The position numbers and the translations under genes were made by a program. Below, in pieces: positions 1 through 8,140 of a DNA stretch of 64,000 nucleotides; the first letter of the stretch is position 1, and every line of letters starts with the position of its first letter. Below the pieces are notes generated by a model. It had not been told where the DNA came from. It searched no databases and saw only the letters and a list, made by a program, of their open reading frames with translations. The stretch covers positions 21,368 through 85,367 of IMG/VR virus record IMGVR_UViG_3300044984_001421; one strand, written 5' to 3'. The DNA comes from a virus.

Positions 1-1434
1 CTCGACCTTCTTCGCAGCCTCGGCATTACCCATGGATGGATTTTTTTCGAGCAGATCGATGACCTTCGCCGCCATCGTGGCGCTGCCGCCAAACAAGCCC
101 TTGGTTGCGGAAGCCATGGCGTTTTTACCCATGCCGCCGTACTGCGATTTCAGTTGCTTGATCAACTCCGGGCCGATCATCTTGCCGTTGCCCATCTTGC
201 CGGCAAAGCCGCCTTCAAGCGCCATTTCGATGTCGAACGGGTCGTCCGTGCCGTTTCTCGACATGACGTTGTAGATGAAGTTCTTGCCGGAGTCTCCCGC
301 GCGCCCACCAGCCCGCACAGATTCGTCGTAGCCGCCAAGGATGCCGGCCGCATTGGCGCGGATGCCCTTGTCGCTGCTGTTGAACAGCGCCAGCAGCCGG
401 CCGGTATAGCCAGCAACATTGCCGCCGTCGCCGATCATGCTTGCGCTTCTCTCGGCAAAGCGAATCATCGCCTCGGCCGCATCAGACTGACGCGCGCCAA
501 GGTTGCTGCCGGCCATGGCTTCGGCCAGCATCTGCGCCTGCTTCTTCGGATCGCCGCCACCCAAGCCAAGGAACGACATGCGCCCCATCATCGACGCGCC
601 TTGACTCGGGTCCAGACCGAACTGACGAGACAGCGCGATTCCGGCGCGCGTGCCGGACGCGATGCCGCCGCTGCCTGACACGCCGGATAGCTGCGCGAAC
701 GACTTCGACAGCGCCAGCGTCTCGTTGTATGTGACACCCAGCCCATCGCCAGCCGCGCGGATGTTTTCGCGGAAGTCTCCGAATTCCTCGTTGATGCCGT
801 AGACGCTGCGGCGAAGGTCGGACATGCCGAACGCTTCCTGCATTGACTGTTCGGCGTATTTGCTGGCAGCAGCCTGTAGCTTGCCGCCGATGGCCGCGCC
901 TATCATGGCACCGATCGGACCACCAGCCAGACCACCCATCGCGCCTCCCGCGATGCCGCCGATGTTGCCGCTCATCAAGCCACCCAGCGCTGCACCCATG
1001 CCTGGACCACCGTACCAGCCAGGACCGCCAGGACCGTGACCACTACCACCACCTCCGACACCGCCGCTCATCGCAGCGATGTTTCCGGCTTGCGATAACA
1101 CCGAGTCGATGTGCCGTTGCTGCGCGTGTTGATCCGGGAATTGACGTCCTACGTTCTGGTGCCATGAAATGGCGTCGCTGTACAGGCCAGCCTGCCGGCC
1201 AGAACGCAGCGCAGCGGCGGCGTTGCCGCGCACGGCGGTCGAGTACATCTGCTGCATGCCGGCGTTGATGTCGCGGACGTGCTGCTTGGCTGCGTCAAGC
1301 CCAGGCAGCATGTCCAGGTCCGACATCTTTTTGACTTCAAGCCCGAGGCGGCGAGCCTCGTCCATGATTTGCTTGAACGCGTTGACAGCCTGGTTCGGCT
1401 GCGCGTTGATACCGATTGAAACGTTCTGGCTCAT
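1..1434 (-). CDS. Tail tape measure protein, N-terminal part (cut by window edge)
   Basis: The reading frame runs from an ATG at 1434 off the left edge. About 478 residues are visible, starting MSQNVSIGIN. Residues of roughly 120-180 form a Gly/Ala-rich segment (GGIAGGAMGGLAGGPIGAMIGAAIGG), flanked by long Ala/Lys-rich helical stretches. This is the usual character of tape measure proteins, which fill the tail tube and set its length. It lies immediately downstream of the overlapping tail-chaperone pair, the classic position for this gene. Family assignment rests on composition and position, not on a conserved motif. Confidence 0.8.
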   Translation of the reverse strand, partial: MSQNVSIGINAQPNQAVNAFKQIMDEARRLGLEVKKMSDLDMLPGLDAAKQHVRDINAGMQQMYSTAVRGNAAAALRSGRQAGLYSDAISWHQNVGRQFPDQHAQQRHIDSVLSQAGNIAAMSGGVGGGGSGHGPGGPGWYGGPGMGAALGGLMSGNIGGIAGGAMGGLAGGPIGAMIGAAIGGKLQAAASKYAEQSMQEAFGMSDLRRSVYGINEEFGDFRENIRAAGDGLGVTYNETLALSKSFAQLSGVSGSGGIASGTRAGIALSRQFGLDPSQGASMMGRMSFLGLGGGDPKKQAQMLAEAMAGSNLGARQSDAAEAMIRFAERSASMIGDGGNVAGYTGRLLALFNSSDKGIRANAAGILGGYDESVRAGGRAGDSGKNFIYNVMSRNGTDDPFDIEMALEGGFAGKMGNGKMIGPELIKQLKSQYGGMGKNAMASATKGLFGGSATMAAKVIDLLEKNPSMGNAEAAKKVE

Positions 1435-1725
1435 TTACACTTCCTCCCAATCGCCATCGTCGCCGTTCATGAACCGTTCGAAATCTTCGTCAAAATCAGG
1501 ATTCTCGAAGTCGTCTTCAAGCTTGCCGGCCCGGTGCAGATCGTCATAGTGCTGCGACCAATACTCGGTGAGGATTTCACCGATGGTCAGGTCAAGGTAG
1601 CGCGGATCATTGGCCGGCAGGTTGAACTGGCGGCGATACCACAGCGGTATGGTTCCCGCCTGCTCCCGCCCCGCTACCTTCGACAGACGCTCCACTTCCA
1701 GATCGAAATCGGGCCTCTGCGGCAC
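1435..1725 (-). CDS. Tail assembly chaperone, downstream frame (GT-like extension)
   Basis: This frame gives 96 residues from a GTG at 1725. It contains RRQFNLPANDPRYLDLTIGE followed by ILTEYWSQHY, a pattern I recognise from the C-terminal extensions of phage tail assembly chaperones. The acidic tail ends DGDWEEV. It overlaps the upstream chaperone gene by 119 bases, in the +1 (equally -2) frame, and ends one base before the tape measure start. In lambda-like systems such an extension is made by ribosomal frameshifting and binds the tape measure. No clear ribosome-binding site precedes the GTG, which favours production as a fusion over separate initiation. Confidence 0.7.
   Translation of the reverse strand: MPQRPDFDLEVERLSKVAGREQAGTIPLWYRRQFNLPANDPRYLDLTIGEILTEYWSQHYDDLHRAGKLEDDFENPDFDEDFERFMNGDDGDWEEV
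1607..1725 (-). other. Probable programmed ribosomal frameshift zone
   Basis: The two chaperone frames overlap here. The downstream frame is offset +1 (or -2) from the upstream one, not the -1 seen in lambda. Further upstream at about 1775-1783 there is CCC followed by G in the upstream frame, a run that permits +1 slippage. No textbook heptamer is obvious in the overlap, so the exact slip site is not fixed. Confidence 0.5.
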
Positions 1726-2002
1726 GTAGCGCGCCGTAGACCTCCAGGATTTTGCGGTAGGTGTCGTTGTCGTCGGGCTCCATCTCGTCCAGGTTCCAGC
1801 CGGCCGGCGCTTCAGCGGTCAAGGTCTTCAGCGTCGAGAACGCGGTGGCGAACATATCCAGCCATTGCGACGGGGTGGCGACGCCTTCGGTCAGCCGCGA
1901 ATACTCCGCGCCGATCTTGAACTCGTCGCGCATGACGCGTCGGCGGAAAGTGAAAGTGCCGACATTCGGCACCTCGATGGTGTGTTGGCGCTCGTTGCTC
2001 AT
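1607..2002 (-). CDS. Tail assembly chaperone, upstream frame (G-like)
   Basis: 131 residues from the ATG at 2002 (MSNERQHTIEVPNVG). The ATG overlaps the lysozyme stop codon as ATGA. It begins with a beta-rich segment (GTFTFRRRVMRDEFKIGAEY) typical of tail chaperones. After about residue 100 it degenerates into Gly/Ser-rich, low-complexity sequence (SGSGASVEGSGAGAGG), exactly where the other frame becomes protein-like. It should bind the tape measure and help tail tube assembly. Function is inferred from gene order and the overlapping-frame layout. Confidence 0.7.
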   Translation of the reverse strand: MSNERQHTIEVPNVGTFTFRRRVMRDEFKIGAEYSRLTEGVATPSQWLDMFATAFSTLKTLTAEAPAGWNLDEMEPDDNDTYRKILEVYGALRAAEARFRSGSGASVEGSGAGAGGNHTAVVSPPVQPAGQ

Positions 2003-2469
2003 GTTTTCCTCAGTAGTAGTTGTGCTTCGGCCTCTCGCCTGACTACAAGCCCGGCCAGCACCTTGCCGCCCGCCTTGTTCCATCGCCGTATCTCGAAAGC
2101 AGCAGCAGTCCAGTCACGCTGATTGACGCGACGCCGAAGGGTTGATATTTGAAGTTGACCAGCGCCAAGGTTGTAAGCGAAGTCGATCAGCGCGGCGAAC
2201 TTGAATGGCTGATCGTGAACGACAGGACACAGGCGAAGCACCGACTGCGCGCAGGATTCCAGTTCATGCATCAGCATGGAATCGGCCTGCGCCTTGGTGA
2301 TCGGCGTGTCGTTCATCTGCACGCGACGACCGTCGTTGTAGCGAGTGCTGCCAACCCCAATAGTCGGCACGCCGGCCGGGCAACGATAGGGGTAAATCAA
2401 CCCATCGCGCCCGAGGCGAGCCAAGCCCTCGAACTTGACGGCAAGCAGGACAGCGGCGTCAGGAACCAT
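1999..2469 (-). CDS. Endolysin, GH24 phage lysozyme family
   Basis: 156 residues. The catalytic-region pattern is clear: FEG (Glu14), then YRCPAGVPTIGVG with Cys30 and Thr36. In T4 lysozyme the triad is Glu11-Asp20-Thr26. The spacing between the second and third positions (six residues) is kept, but Asp is replaced by Cys, a substitution known to occur in active GH24 enzymes. It should cleave peptidoglycan between MurNAc and GlcNAc. No signal peptide is evident, so export through a holin is expected. The holin-like gene lies just upstream. The gene ends in an ATGA overlap with the tail chaperone, so lysis genes are embedded among tail genes. Confidence 0.88.
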   Translation of the reverse strand: MVPDAAVLLAVKFEGLARLGRDGLIYPYRCPAGVPTIGVGSTRYNDGRRVQMNDTPITKAQADSMLMHELESCAQSVLRLCPVVHDQPFKFAALIDFAYNLGAGQLQISTLRRRVNQRDWTAAAFEIRRWNKAGGKVLAGLVVRREAEAQLLLRKT

Positions 2470-2478
2470 CGCCGCCCA

Positions 2479-2958
2479 TCACTTAGAGCCTTTTTCGAGA
2501 ACTCTACCGAGGAACCAAAAATTCAGGATTGCAGACGCAATTGCCTTCTCTTCTGGCCCGAATGTATTCGCCAGCGCAATCAACGGCGGCGTGCCGGAAC
2601 TTACGGCCAGGCTGAATGCGGCAATCATGGCAGCCGGATAGAGAACCACCACCCATTGCAGGGTGATGATCGGCCGCATGATGGTGGACAACGCATCAGC
2701 CCACTTGACACCAGACTTCTCAGACTGACCCTTGATCGACTCGACCAATGCACCCATTGCCCCAGTGTTCCAGGCAGAATCTGCGGCCGCGCCAATCTCA
2801 GCCATCTTCTGTGCGCCGCGCGTCTTCTCGAATTCAAGCGCCTTGTCCTGCATCGCCAGTTCGTGCTTGCGCTCGTTCTTGGCATCAAGCATCTTGAAGA
2901 CTTCCGGAGCGAGCCGGAAGACACCGCCGAGCAAACCTCCCAGTAGCGTTTCCAGCAT
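2479..2958 (-). CDS. Holin-like membrane protein
   Basis: 159 residues. The N-terminus is hydrophobic (METLLGGLLGGVF-like). A charged helical segment (AKNERKHELAMQDKALEFEK) follows, then hydrophobic stretches around PIITLQWVVVLYPAAMIAAF and near the C-terminus (AIASAILNFWFLG). This layout, directly upstream of the lysozyme, suggests a multi-span holin that controls endolysin release. No family-defining motif was seen, so the call depends on topology and context. Confidence 0.6.
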   Translation of the reverse strand: MLETLLGGLLGGVFRLAPEVFKMLDAKNERKHELAMQDKALEFEKTRGAQKMAEIGAAADSAWNTGAMGALVESIKGQSEKSGVKWADALSTIMRPIITLQWVVVLYPAAMIAAFSLAVSSGTPPLIALANTFGPEEKAIASAILNFWFLGRVLEKGSK

Positions 2959-2960
2959 GA

Positions 2961-3386
2961 TCAGAACCCGGTGCCCTGGACGTCGCGCGCCTTGAACTGC
3001 GCGGTGCCGGATACGATCTGGTGCTTCTGCACGTCGATGTCGCCGGAGTCGAAGACGCAGCCGATGTACTTGCGCAGCACCGAACCGTCGTCCTTGTCCT
3101 GGATCAGAATGTCGAACTCGACGCCTTTCAGCGCTGCGTCGCCGTTTTCCGGGATCAGGCCGGCACCTTGCAGACTGGCGTTCTTGAACTTCAACTGAGT
3201 CAGCGACAGGGTATGGTTCGCTACGGTCGGGACGAATTCCTGGACATGGATATCACCAATGCCACTGGCTCCTTCCATGCCGTATCCGTCAGACGAGCGG
3301 CAGGATTGCGCCATGCCGACTGTGGTGCCGTCGAGTTTGACGATAACGCGGTTGCCGGTGCGGGCATTTGCGCGGGTAGTTGCCAT
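2961..3386 (-). CDS. Tail tube protein
   Basis: 141 residues, MATTRANARTGNRVIVKLDG onward, largely beta-strand-like. It follows the sheath gene and precedes the chaperone/tape-measure cassette, as tail tube genes do in myoviruses. A strong ribosome-binding site (AAGGAGACCGCATC before ATG) is present. It has its own upstream TCGTGACG element after a terminator, which suggests separate, high-level expression, as expected for a protein needed in many copies. Confidence 0.72.
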   Translation of the reverse strand: MATTRANARTGNRVIVKLDGTTVGMAQSCRSSDGYGMEGASGIGDIHVQEFVPTVANHTLSLTQLKFKNASLQGAGLIPENGDAALKGVEFDILIQDKDDGSVLRKYIGCVFDSGDIDVQKHQIVSGTAQFKARDVQGTGF

Positions 3387-3427
3387 GATGCGGTCTCCTT
3401 GGGTATCAGGGTCTTTTCGATACCGTC

Positions 3428-3445
3428 AAGAATTGCGTCACGACT
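3428..3445 (-). promoter_or_regulatory. TCGTGACG gene-junction motif (late promoter candidate)
   Basis: On the - strand it reads AGTCGTGACGCAATTCTT. The core lies at 3436-3443, between the terminator that follows the sheath gene and the tail tube start. See the finding on this repeated element. Confidence 0.6.
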
Positions 3446-3452
3446 AAAGCAA

Positions 3453-3477
3453 AACGGGCCGCGTTGTGCGGCCCGTT
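3453..3477 (-). terminator. Rho-independent terminator after sheath gene
   Basis: A perfect 10-bp stem (AACGGGCCGC / GCGGCCCGTT) with a 5-base loop. On the - strand it is followed by TTTTGCTTT. It lies 22 bases past the sheath stop codon. Confidence 0.85.
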
Positions 3478-3498
3478 GGTTGCTGCGAATTGCGCTGG

Positions 3499-5211
3499 TT
3501 ACACAGAGACAGACCCCGAGTAGGGCACGGCGTGCAGCACGCAGAGGATGTAGTTCAGCGGAATCACCGGGCTGCACTCGAACTCAATCCGCATCACATC
3601 GCCATCCAGCGAAACCTGGATGTTTTTGTAGGCCGGATTGATTTCGTCGCCCGCCAGTACGCCCGGTCCCATCGGTTCCGGTCGCGCCAGTTCGCGCAAG
3701 GTCGATTCGACGCGAGCGCCTGCTTCCGCCAGGATTGCCGGCGTTCCCTTGGAGCCACGCAGATCGTCTACCGCGTTGCGGACATTGCGCGCAGTGAAGT
3801 CGACCGCGAAGCCGGTGGAGACTTCGACCCGGTTGTAGTTGTCGTTGATGCGCCAGGTGCTGATCGACTTCACCACCTTGTAGCCGCGCGCCGTTTCTTC
3901 GATACACAGCACGCCGGACAGGATCAGGTCGTCGGTATCGGTCGGGTTACGCAGTTTGGTTTCCATGCCGCGTACCTTCAGCGCCTTGTTCGTCAACGAT
4001 GTGCCAGGATTGCTGCCTGCGAACGCCGCCGCGACCATCGCAGCAGTCATGTAGCTGGGATACAGCGTCAGCGCGCCGACATTGTCGTAGTCGTAGAAGC
4101 CGGGGTAGCACTGGCTGGTGCGATCGCTGTTCAGCGCCTTGGCTGCCGCCTTGGCTTCGGCGATTGTCTGGCCTGCAGCGCCACCGACAAGGCAACGACG
4201 TTCCATGCGGGCAACGTTGGACATGAACGTGCAATGCGTGTCGGCCTGGGCATGAATACTGACATCCGATGTCAGCGGCACTACCCATTGCACATCTTCC
4301 GATTGCAACGTGGTGAAAGCGGCTGCCCATTCGGTCGATGTCGTGGTGCCATTGGAACCGCCAGCCAGGTAGGTCCAGGCGACGTTATCCGGCACGACGC
4401 CGACGCTGGCCTGTCTGGTGGCGGTGACGTAGCCCTCGCCGTAGCCGTTGAACCAGTCAACAATCGCTTGCAGGTTAGCGGTGGCGGTGACGGTGGCGGT
4501 CTTGACGTCGACGTTGCTGGCGTAATCAAGACCGTTCAAAACCACTTTTTCATCATTGCCATCGAGCACCACAGCGGTGAAGCTGGACACCGAATTGATG
4601 CGGTCAACCAGTTTGCGCACGCTGTTGTAGGTGGCGAGGTCGATCGTGGCAACGACTGTTGAGTTCGGCGCTTCCAGCGTCAACGTGGTGCCGGTGATGC
4701 TCATGCGGGAGGTCGCTTGTGCGCCGGTGTAATGCACCGAGAAGGCGTCGCGGTAAACGTCATCCTGGCTGTAGTAGTCGTTGCCGACTTGCGTACTCAG
4801 ACGCTTGCCCTTGTTGGTGGCAGTCTCGACCTTGGCCTTTATCTCGTTGGTCCACAGTCCGTAATCGGTGGATTGCAGGTTGATGATGTTGGTGGCGCTG
4901 GCCTTCAGCATCAGCGCAGCCTGCACGGCAGGGTTAGCGCGAACAGCCATGACCGTACTCGGCGCGAAGGTCTGCGGAGACGGGTCAAAGGCGCGCTCAA
5001 CCGCATCCAACAGAGGACCGCTGCGCAGCATGGCGCGAGCTTCGCTGGGCGATCCAAACTTGAGCGGCGTGTTCGGTGCGCCACCTTCTGAAGTTCCAAC
5101 CAGGGCAAGGACATTCGCCACAGTCAGGTTTTTGTTGCGCATGGCGGAATCATCCACCAGCGAGGAAGTTGCGGGAGAAACCAGCAGTCGTCCGTTGAAA
5201 AATACGCTCAT
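3499..5211 (-). CDS. Tail sheath protein
   Basis: 570 residues, a normal length for a contractile tail sheath. The start (MSVFFNGRLLVSPATSSLVDD) and the C-terminal region, with IEFECSPVIPLNYILCV-like strands, match the general build of myovirus sheath subunits. The gene sits directly before the tube gene. It polymerises around the tube and contracts on host binding. A GGGAG ribosome-binding site precedes the ATG, and a terminator follows the stop. This is the main evidence that the phage is a myovirus. Confidence 0.88.
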   Translation of the reverse strand: MSVFFNGRLLVSPATSSLVDDSAMRNKNLTVANVLALVGTSEGGAPNTPLKFGSPSEARAMLRSGPLLDAVERAFDPSPQTFAPSTVMAVRANPAVQAALMLKASATNIINLQSTDYGLWTNEIKAKVETATNKGKRLSTQVGNDYYSQDDVYRDAFSVHYTGAQATSRMSITGTTLTLEAPNSTVVATIDLATYNSVRKLVDRINSVSSFTAVVLDGNDEKVVLNGLDYASNVDVKTATVTATANLQAIVDWFNGYGEGYVTATRQASVGVVPDNVAWTYLAGGSNGTTTSTEWAAAFTTLQSEDVQWVVPLTSDVSIHAQADTHCTFMSNVARMERRCLVGGAAGQTIAEAKAAAKALNSDRTSQCYPGFYDYDNVGALTLYPSYMTAAMVAAAFAGSNPGTSLTNKALKVRGMETKLRNPTDTDDLILSGVLCIEETARGYKVVKSISTWRINDNYNRVEVSTGFAVDFTARNVRNAVDDLRGSKGTPAILAEAGARVESTLRELARPEPMGPGVLAGDEINPAYKNIQVSLDGDVMRIEFECSPVIPLNYILCVLHAVPYSGSVSV

Positions 5212-5224
5212 TTCATGCTCCCGA

Positions 5225-5449
5225 TCAGTTTACAGGGCGGTCAGCGTACTCGGCGAAGGCGCGGAGGAAGCCCACGTCAACGTCCTTGTTATGCCCGCGT
5301 TTTTTTGCATCGGCGAAAAAACCGCCGATCAGTTCCACGCGCTTGTCGGTCTTCGACAGGCGTGCGCAGAACTCGTCCAACGTCAGTGATTCCGCCGCGA
5401 TTTCATCGACGGGGTTCTTGACGTCGGCTTTTCCTTCCGATTTGCTCAT
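5225..5449 (-). CDS. Small conserved-looking tail-region protein
   Basis: 74 residues, strongly charged, with LTLDEFCARLSKTDKRVELIGGFF in the centre. An AAGGAGAT ribosome-binding site precedes the ATG. It lies between a tail-region structural gene and the sheath gene, 13 bases from the sheath start. I do not recognise the family. Its position suggests an accessory role in tail assembly. Confidence 0.7.
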   Translation of the reverse strand: MSKSEGKADVKNPVDEIAAESLTLDEFCARLSKTDKRVELIGGFFADAKKRGHNKDVDVGFLRAFAEYADRPVN

Positions 5450-5461
5450 TGCTTTATCTCC

Positions 5462-6304
5462 TTACGGATTGATTGCTGTGGCGACGACCGGGATATCCGA
5501 AATCGTCAAGTAATCGCTGTTGCCAACGACGTTTGAGGTTGTCACGCACGAAAACTGCGAGGACGTCATGTACACAGGCGCGCTATAGCTCTCGTAATCA
5601 TTCGAGTCAGCAGACGGGGAGAAGGTCACTTCATACATTCCGTTGGCATTGAAAAGCGGGATGTTTGCGACCACGATGCGCTCAATCTCCCGGCGCAGCG
5701 TGATGCGCTCATCCGGATTCAATGCCCACCCGACAATGTGCAGCGATACCCTGCTGATCCAGCCGTCCTCGTCGCCTTGATCAAAAGAAATCGCGTCGCC
5801 CTGCCCTATCTGCGCGCCAACACTGTTTGCATCAGGCGCACCCCCGGCGAACTCGACCGTCACAACAGGCCACGCAACATCAGACGCAAGAGGCGGCGAA
5901 TTCAATACCTGAATTTTCCCGCGTGAGTGCGTCATCCGTCCGCGCGCAATCGAATCCTGCAGTCCGTAGTCGAGACGGTCGCGCATGACAGAAAGCGGGT
6001 CCGGGAAATCAATCGTGTAAGTGGACGCTGGGACCACGCTCGTCGCCGTCTCCGTCGTCCAGGACGTTCCATCAAAGAAGAACGGCTGGTAGAAGTAGGT
6101 CGTTCCATTGACCAGCGCAGAGTCATCCAGAACCACTAGCTCGGTTCCGGAATGGATGACAGACGCGGTCGGGTCATTGTGCGCGACGATGTCGTTTGTT
6201 TTTTTGCGCAGCAGCACCCAATTCACCGCGCCAGACGGCGGGCGCAGGAAAAGCCGAACGGCATTCCCGATAGGAAGTGGGTCAGTGAACCAGATTGAAG
6301 GCAT
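5462..6304 (-). CDS. Putative tail-region structural protein
   Basis: 280 residues. The first third looks like a beta-sandwich (NAVRLFLRPPSGAVNWVLLR, then TYFYQPFFFDG), similar in style to fibronectin-like modules. The rest contains ERITLRREIERIVVANIPLF, which resembles tail-completion or baseplate-wedge type proteins. It starts eight bases after a TCGTGACG element, and no clear Shine-Dalgarno sequence is visible. Its place between neck proteins and the sheath gene suggests a tail terminator or completion protein. This is not proven by motif. Confidence 0.6.
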   Translation of the reverse strand: MPSIWFTDPLPIGNAVRLFLRPPSGAVNWVLLRKKTNDIVAHNDPTASVIHSGTELVVLDDSALVNGTTYFYQPFFFDGTSWTTETATSVVPASTYTIDFPDPLSVMRDRLDYGLQDSIARGRMTHSRGKIQVLNSPPLASDVAWPVVTVEFAGGAPDANSVGAQIGQGDAISFDQGDEDGWISRVSLHIVGWALNPDERITLRREIERIVVANIPLFNANGMYEVTFSPSADSNDYESYSAPVYMTSSQFSCVTTSNVVGNSDYLTISDIPVVATAINP

Positions 6305-6309
6305 GACAG

Positions 6310-6327
6310 AATCATGCCGTCACGACC
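6310..6327 (-). promoter_or_regulatory. TCGTGACG gene-junction motif
   Basis: Reads GGTCGTGACGGCATGATT on the - strand, core 6318-6325. It fills most of the 25 bases between the stop of the preceding gene (TAG) and the next ATG. Confidence 0.6.
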
Positions 6328-6329
6328 AG

Positions 6330-7109
6330 CTAAGGCAATACAACCATCTGAGCGAAGTTCTGCATGAACTTCTGCTCCACTCCGCTCGCCAGGTCTCGCG
6401 CGATGTTCAACCCAGGTGTGGCGCGCACTATCCACTTCCCAGTCTGATCCTCTCGCATGACGCGGAAGGTCAGATAGGCGGACGACTTCGACTTACCTGT
6501 TGACGTGTTGAAACGAACCATGCCGGCATGAATGTCTGTCGTGTGGTGAGGCTTCAGCTTTTGAGTCAGGCCAGCCGGCAATCTACCGCCCCACTTGTAG
6601 ACACTCTGCGGCACGGTCGCGCCGGTAGCGGACAATCGTGTCTTCTTTCCGATAACAGAAGACTGAACGAGCTTCTTTGCCTGATCGTAAACATGCTTCG
6701 GCATAGCCAGCGCCAGCGCGCCATGGCCGGGCGTATTGTGACGAAACGGGATGATCAGGTACTTCTTGCCGGCCTTGGTCTGCCGCGTGCGCTGCGATGT
6801 CTGCAGCATGACCTTCAAGTCCCGCTCAGGGAAGCCAGACTCTATGCCAGAAACAGTTTTGTCTTCACTCGATACAAGCGCCGATGTGTTTCCGGTCATC
6901 CGCCACTTAATCGAGTCGATTGCTGCCTTCTTCCCATCCTCACGCACGCCAGGCGCGTGATATATGGCGAGTTGCCATGCCGTCGCAGTTTCTGCCGCCG
7001 TCTTTTCGACTGCATTCGAAACCGACTGCATCACGTCCTGAAGCATGACATCAGCCAGAGCACCAAGGTGCGTCAGGTCAATGTCGACTTTGAATGTGGC
7101 TTGCATCAC
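6330..7109 (-). CDS. HK97 gp10-like / minor tail (neck) protein
   Basis: 259 residues. The N-terminus is helical with MQSVSNAVEKTAAETATAWQ, followed by YHAPGVREDGKKAAIDSIKW. These features resemble HK97-gp10-type neck proteins, which are Ala/Lys-rich and contain a 'RxS...W' strand region. It overlaps the upstream gene by 4 bases (ATGA). It lies in the head-tail joining region, between connectors and tail genes. The family call is by resemblance and position only. Confidence 0.55.
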   Translation of the reverse strand: MMQATFKVDIDLTHLGALADVMLQDVMQSVSNAVEKTAAETATAWQLAIYHAPGVREDGKKAAIDSIKWRMTGNTSALVSSEDKTVSGIESGFPERDLKVMLQTSQRTRQTKAGKKYLIIPFRHNTPGHGALALAMPKHVYDQAKKLVQSSVIGKKTRLSATGATVPQSVYKWGGRLPAGLTQKLKPHHTTDIHAGMVRFNTSTGKSKSSAYLTFRVMREDQTGKWIVRATPGLNIARDLASGVEQKFMQNFAQMVVLP

Positions 7110-7732
7110 CGACCGAACAGGTCAAATCGCCTGACGACAACCCGCCTGGGTAACGGCAATCCACCATGGTGAGCACGCTCTGTCGGGAGTTCCTGAAAGA
7201 CGAAATAGTCCGGATTCCAACGACCAGTCACCGTGTATTTTGTTCCCGCTGCCGGCTGCGGATCGACACCCCAGTCAATCTGTGAATTAACGATTGCACG
7301 CGCCGTTGAGTCCACAATCGTCGCGCCACTGATCCAAAAAACGCGATCAATTGAGTCTGGCGTGAACTGGATGTCATCCAGAACGCCTCTCTCCAAGATT
7401 ACGCTGAATGGCTGGGTTGCTTCAATCAGCCGAACAATGTCGAATTGGCCCATCGCATACAGCGGAGAGTCAGACGGCAGCGTCAACAACAGGTCGCCCG
7501 CCTCAAATATGCCAAAGGCGGCATATTGACGCTTTGAATGCATGCTCGATACGCCGACACGTCCAGCGACTGAAGTCTGCCAAATGCGGCCTTTGCCGGC
7601 ACAGTGTGGGCATGTCGTGCTGGCAGCGCCGGAATGGGGAGAAACGCACGGACAAGCATCTGACTTGCTCCATAGCGTGTCCTGCCCGATTCCAGCCAGA
7701 AATCCATTGAAGGCAATCGGTGATAACTTCAA
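7106..7732 (-). CDS. Neck-region protein with zinc-binding cluster
   Basis: 208 residues. Near residues 27-50 it has CPC...CPHCAGKG, a DnaJ-like CxxCxGxG zinc cluster paired with an upstream CxC. The remainder is beta-rich. Proteins of this type occur in phage head-tail joining modules. It overlaps both neighbours by four bases, indicating translational coupling in the neck operon. Its exact role is unknown. Confidence 0.65.
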   Translation of the reverse strand: MKLSPIAFNGFLAGIGQDTLWSKSDACPCVSPHSGAASTTCPHCAGKGRIWQTSVAGRVGVSSMHSKRQYAAFGIFEAGDLLLTLPSDSPLYAMGQFDIVRLIEATQPFSVILERGVLDDIQFTPDSIDRVFWISGATIVDSTARAIVNSQIDWGVDPQPAAGTKYTVTGRWNPDYFVFQELPTERAHHGGLPLPRRVVVRRFDLFGR

Positions 7733-7887
7733 CTTGCGACCCCCAATGGGCGAGCATCTTCCATGTCGAAACGCTTGGTCAACGTCTCGACTGGTTCTGC
7801 AATCCCATTCCCAAGGTAACGATAGACGATTCCGTCACGGACAAATAGGTCGCCTGGGGAAAGTACCAGCCGGTTATCTTGATCCAT
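7729..7887 (-). CDS. Small neck-operon protein
   Basis: 52 residues from the ATG at 7887 (MDQDNRLVLSPGDLF), which has AAGG upstream. An in-frame start at 7944 would overlap the preceding gene by 71 bases and is less likely. It contains VYRYLGNGIAEPVETL. It resembles no family I know. It overlaps the next gene by four bases, so it belongs to the neck operon. Confidence 0.55.
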   Translation of the reverse strand: MDQDNRLVLSPGDLFVRDGIVYRYLGNGIAEPVETLTKRFDMEDARPLGVAS

Positions 7888-8140
7888 TTCTTGCCCTTGC
7901 ATCAACACGCTTCTGCCAGTCTTGTAGGCAATCCGGGAAGGCATCGCAACTCTTCATCTGCTGTCCGTGATGACTGAACTCGCATGCCTGACAAAACACT
8001 TGCAATGGTTCGCGCCGTAGCTTTTGCGCTTCGAGTGCTTGTTTAAGGTCAAGCGCCTCCCTGAACTGGGCCTGGTCGCACTCGTCCATGACATCGCGGA
8101 ATGTCCCGTTGTCTTGGTCTTCAATCATACGAACATGCAC
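7874..8140 (-). CDS. Small Cys-rich (zinc-finger-like) neck-operon protein
   Basis: 88 residues. It contains a charged helix (QFREALDLKQALEAQKLRRE), then CQAC...C.....C, a four-cysteine arrangement likely to bind zinc. It starts inside the end of the connector gene (16-base overlap) and overlaps the next small gene. The Cys pattern and consistent operon overlaps argue that it is real. Function unknown. Confidence 0.6.
   Translation of the reverse strand: MHVRMIEDQDNGTFRDVMDECDQAQFREALDLKQALEAQKLRREPLQVFCQACEFSHHGQQMKSCDAFPDCLQDWQKRVDARARNGSR

Noticed and set aside
3466-4662. 398-codon open frame on the + strand opposite the sheath gene
   Set aside because: Antisense to a clear sheath gene; composition (Arg/His/Val-rich) is that of a shadow frame of GC-rich coding sequence.
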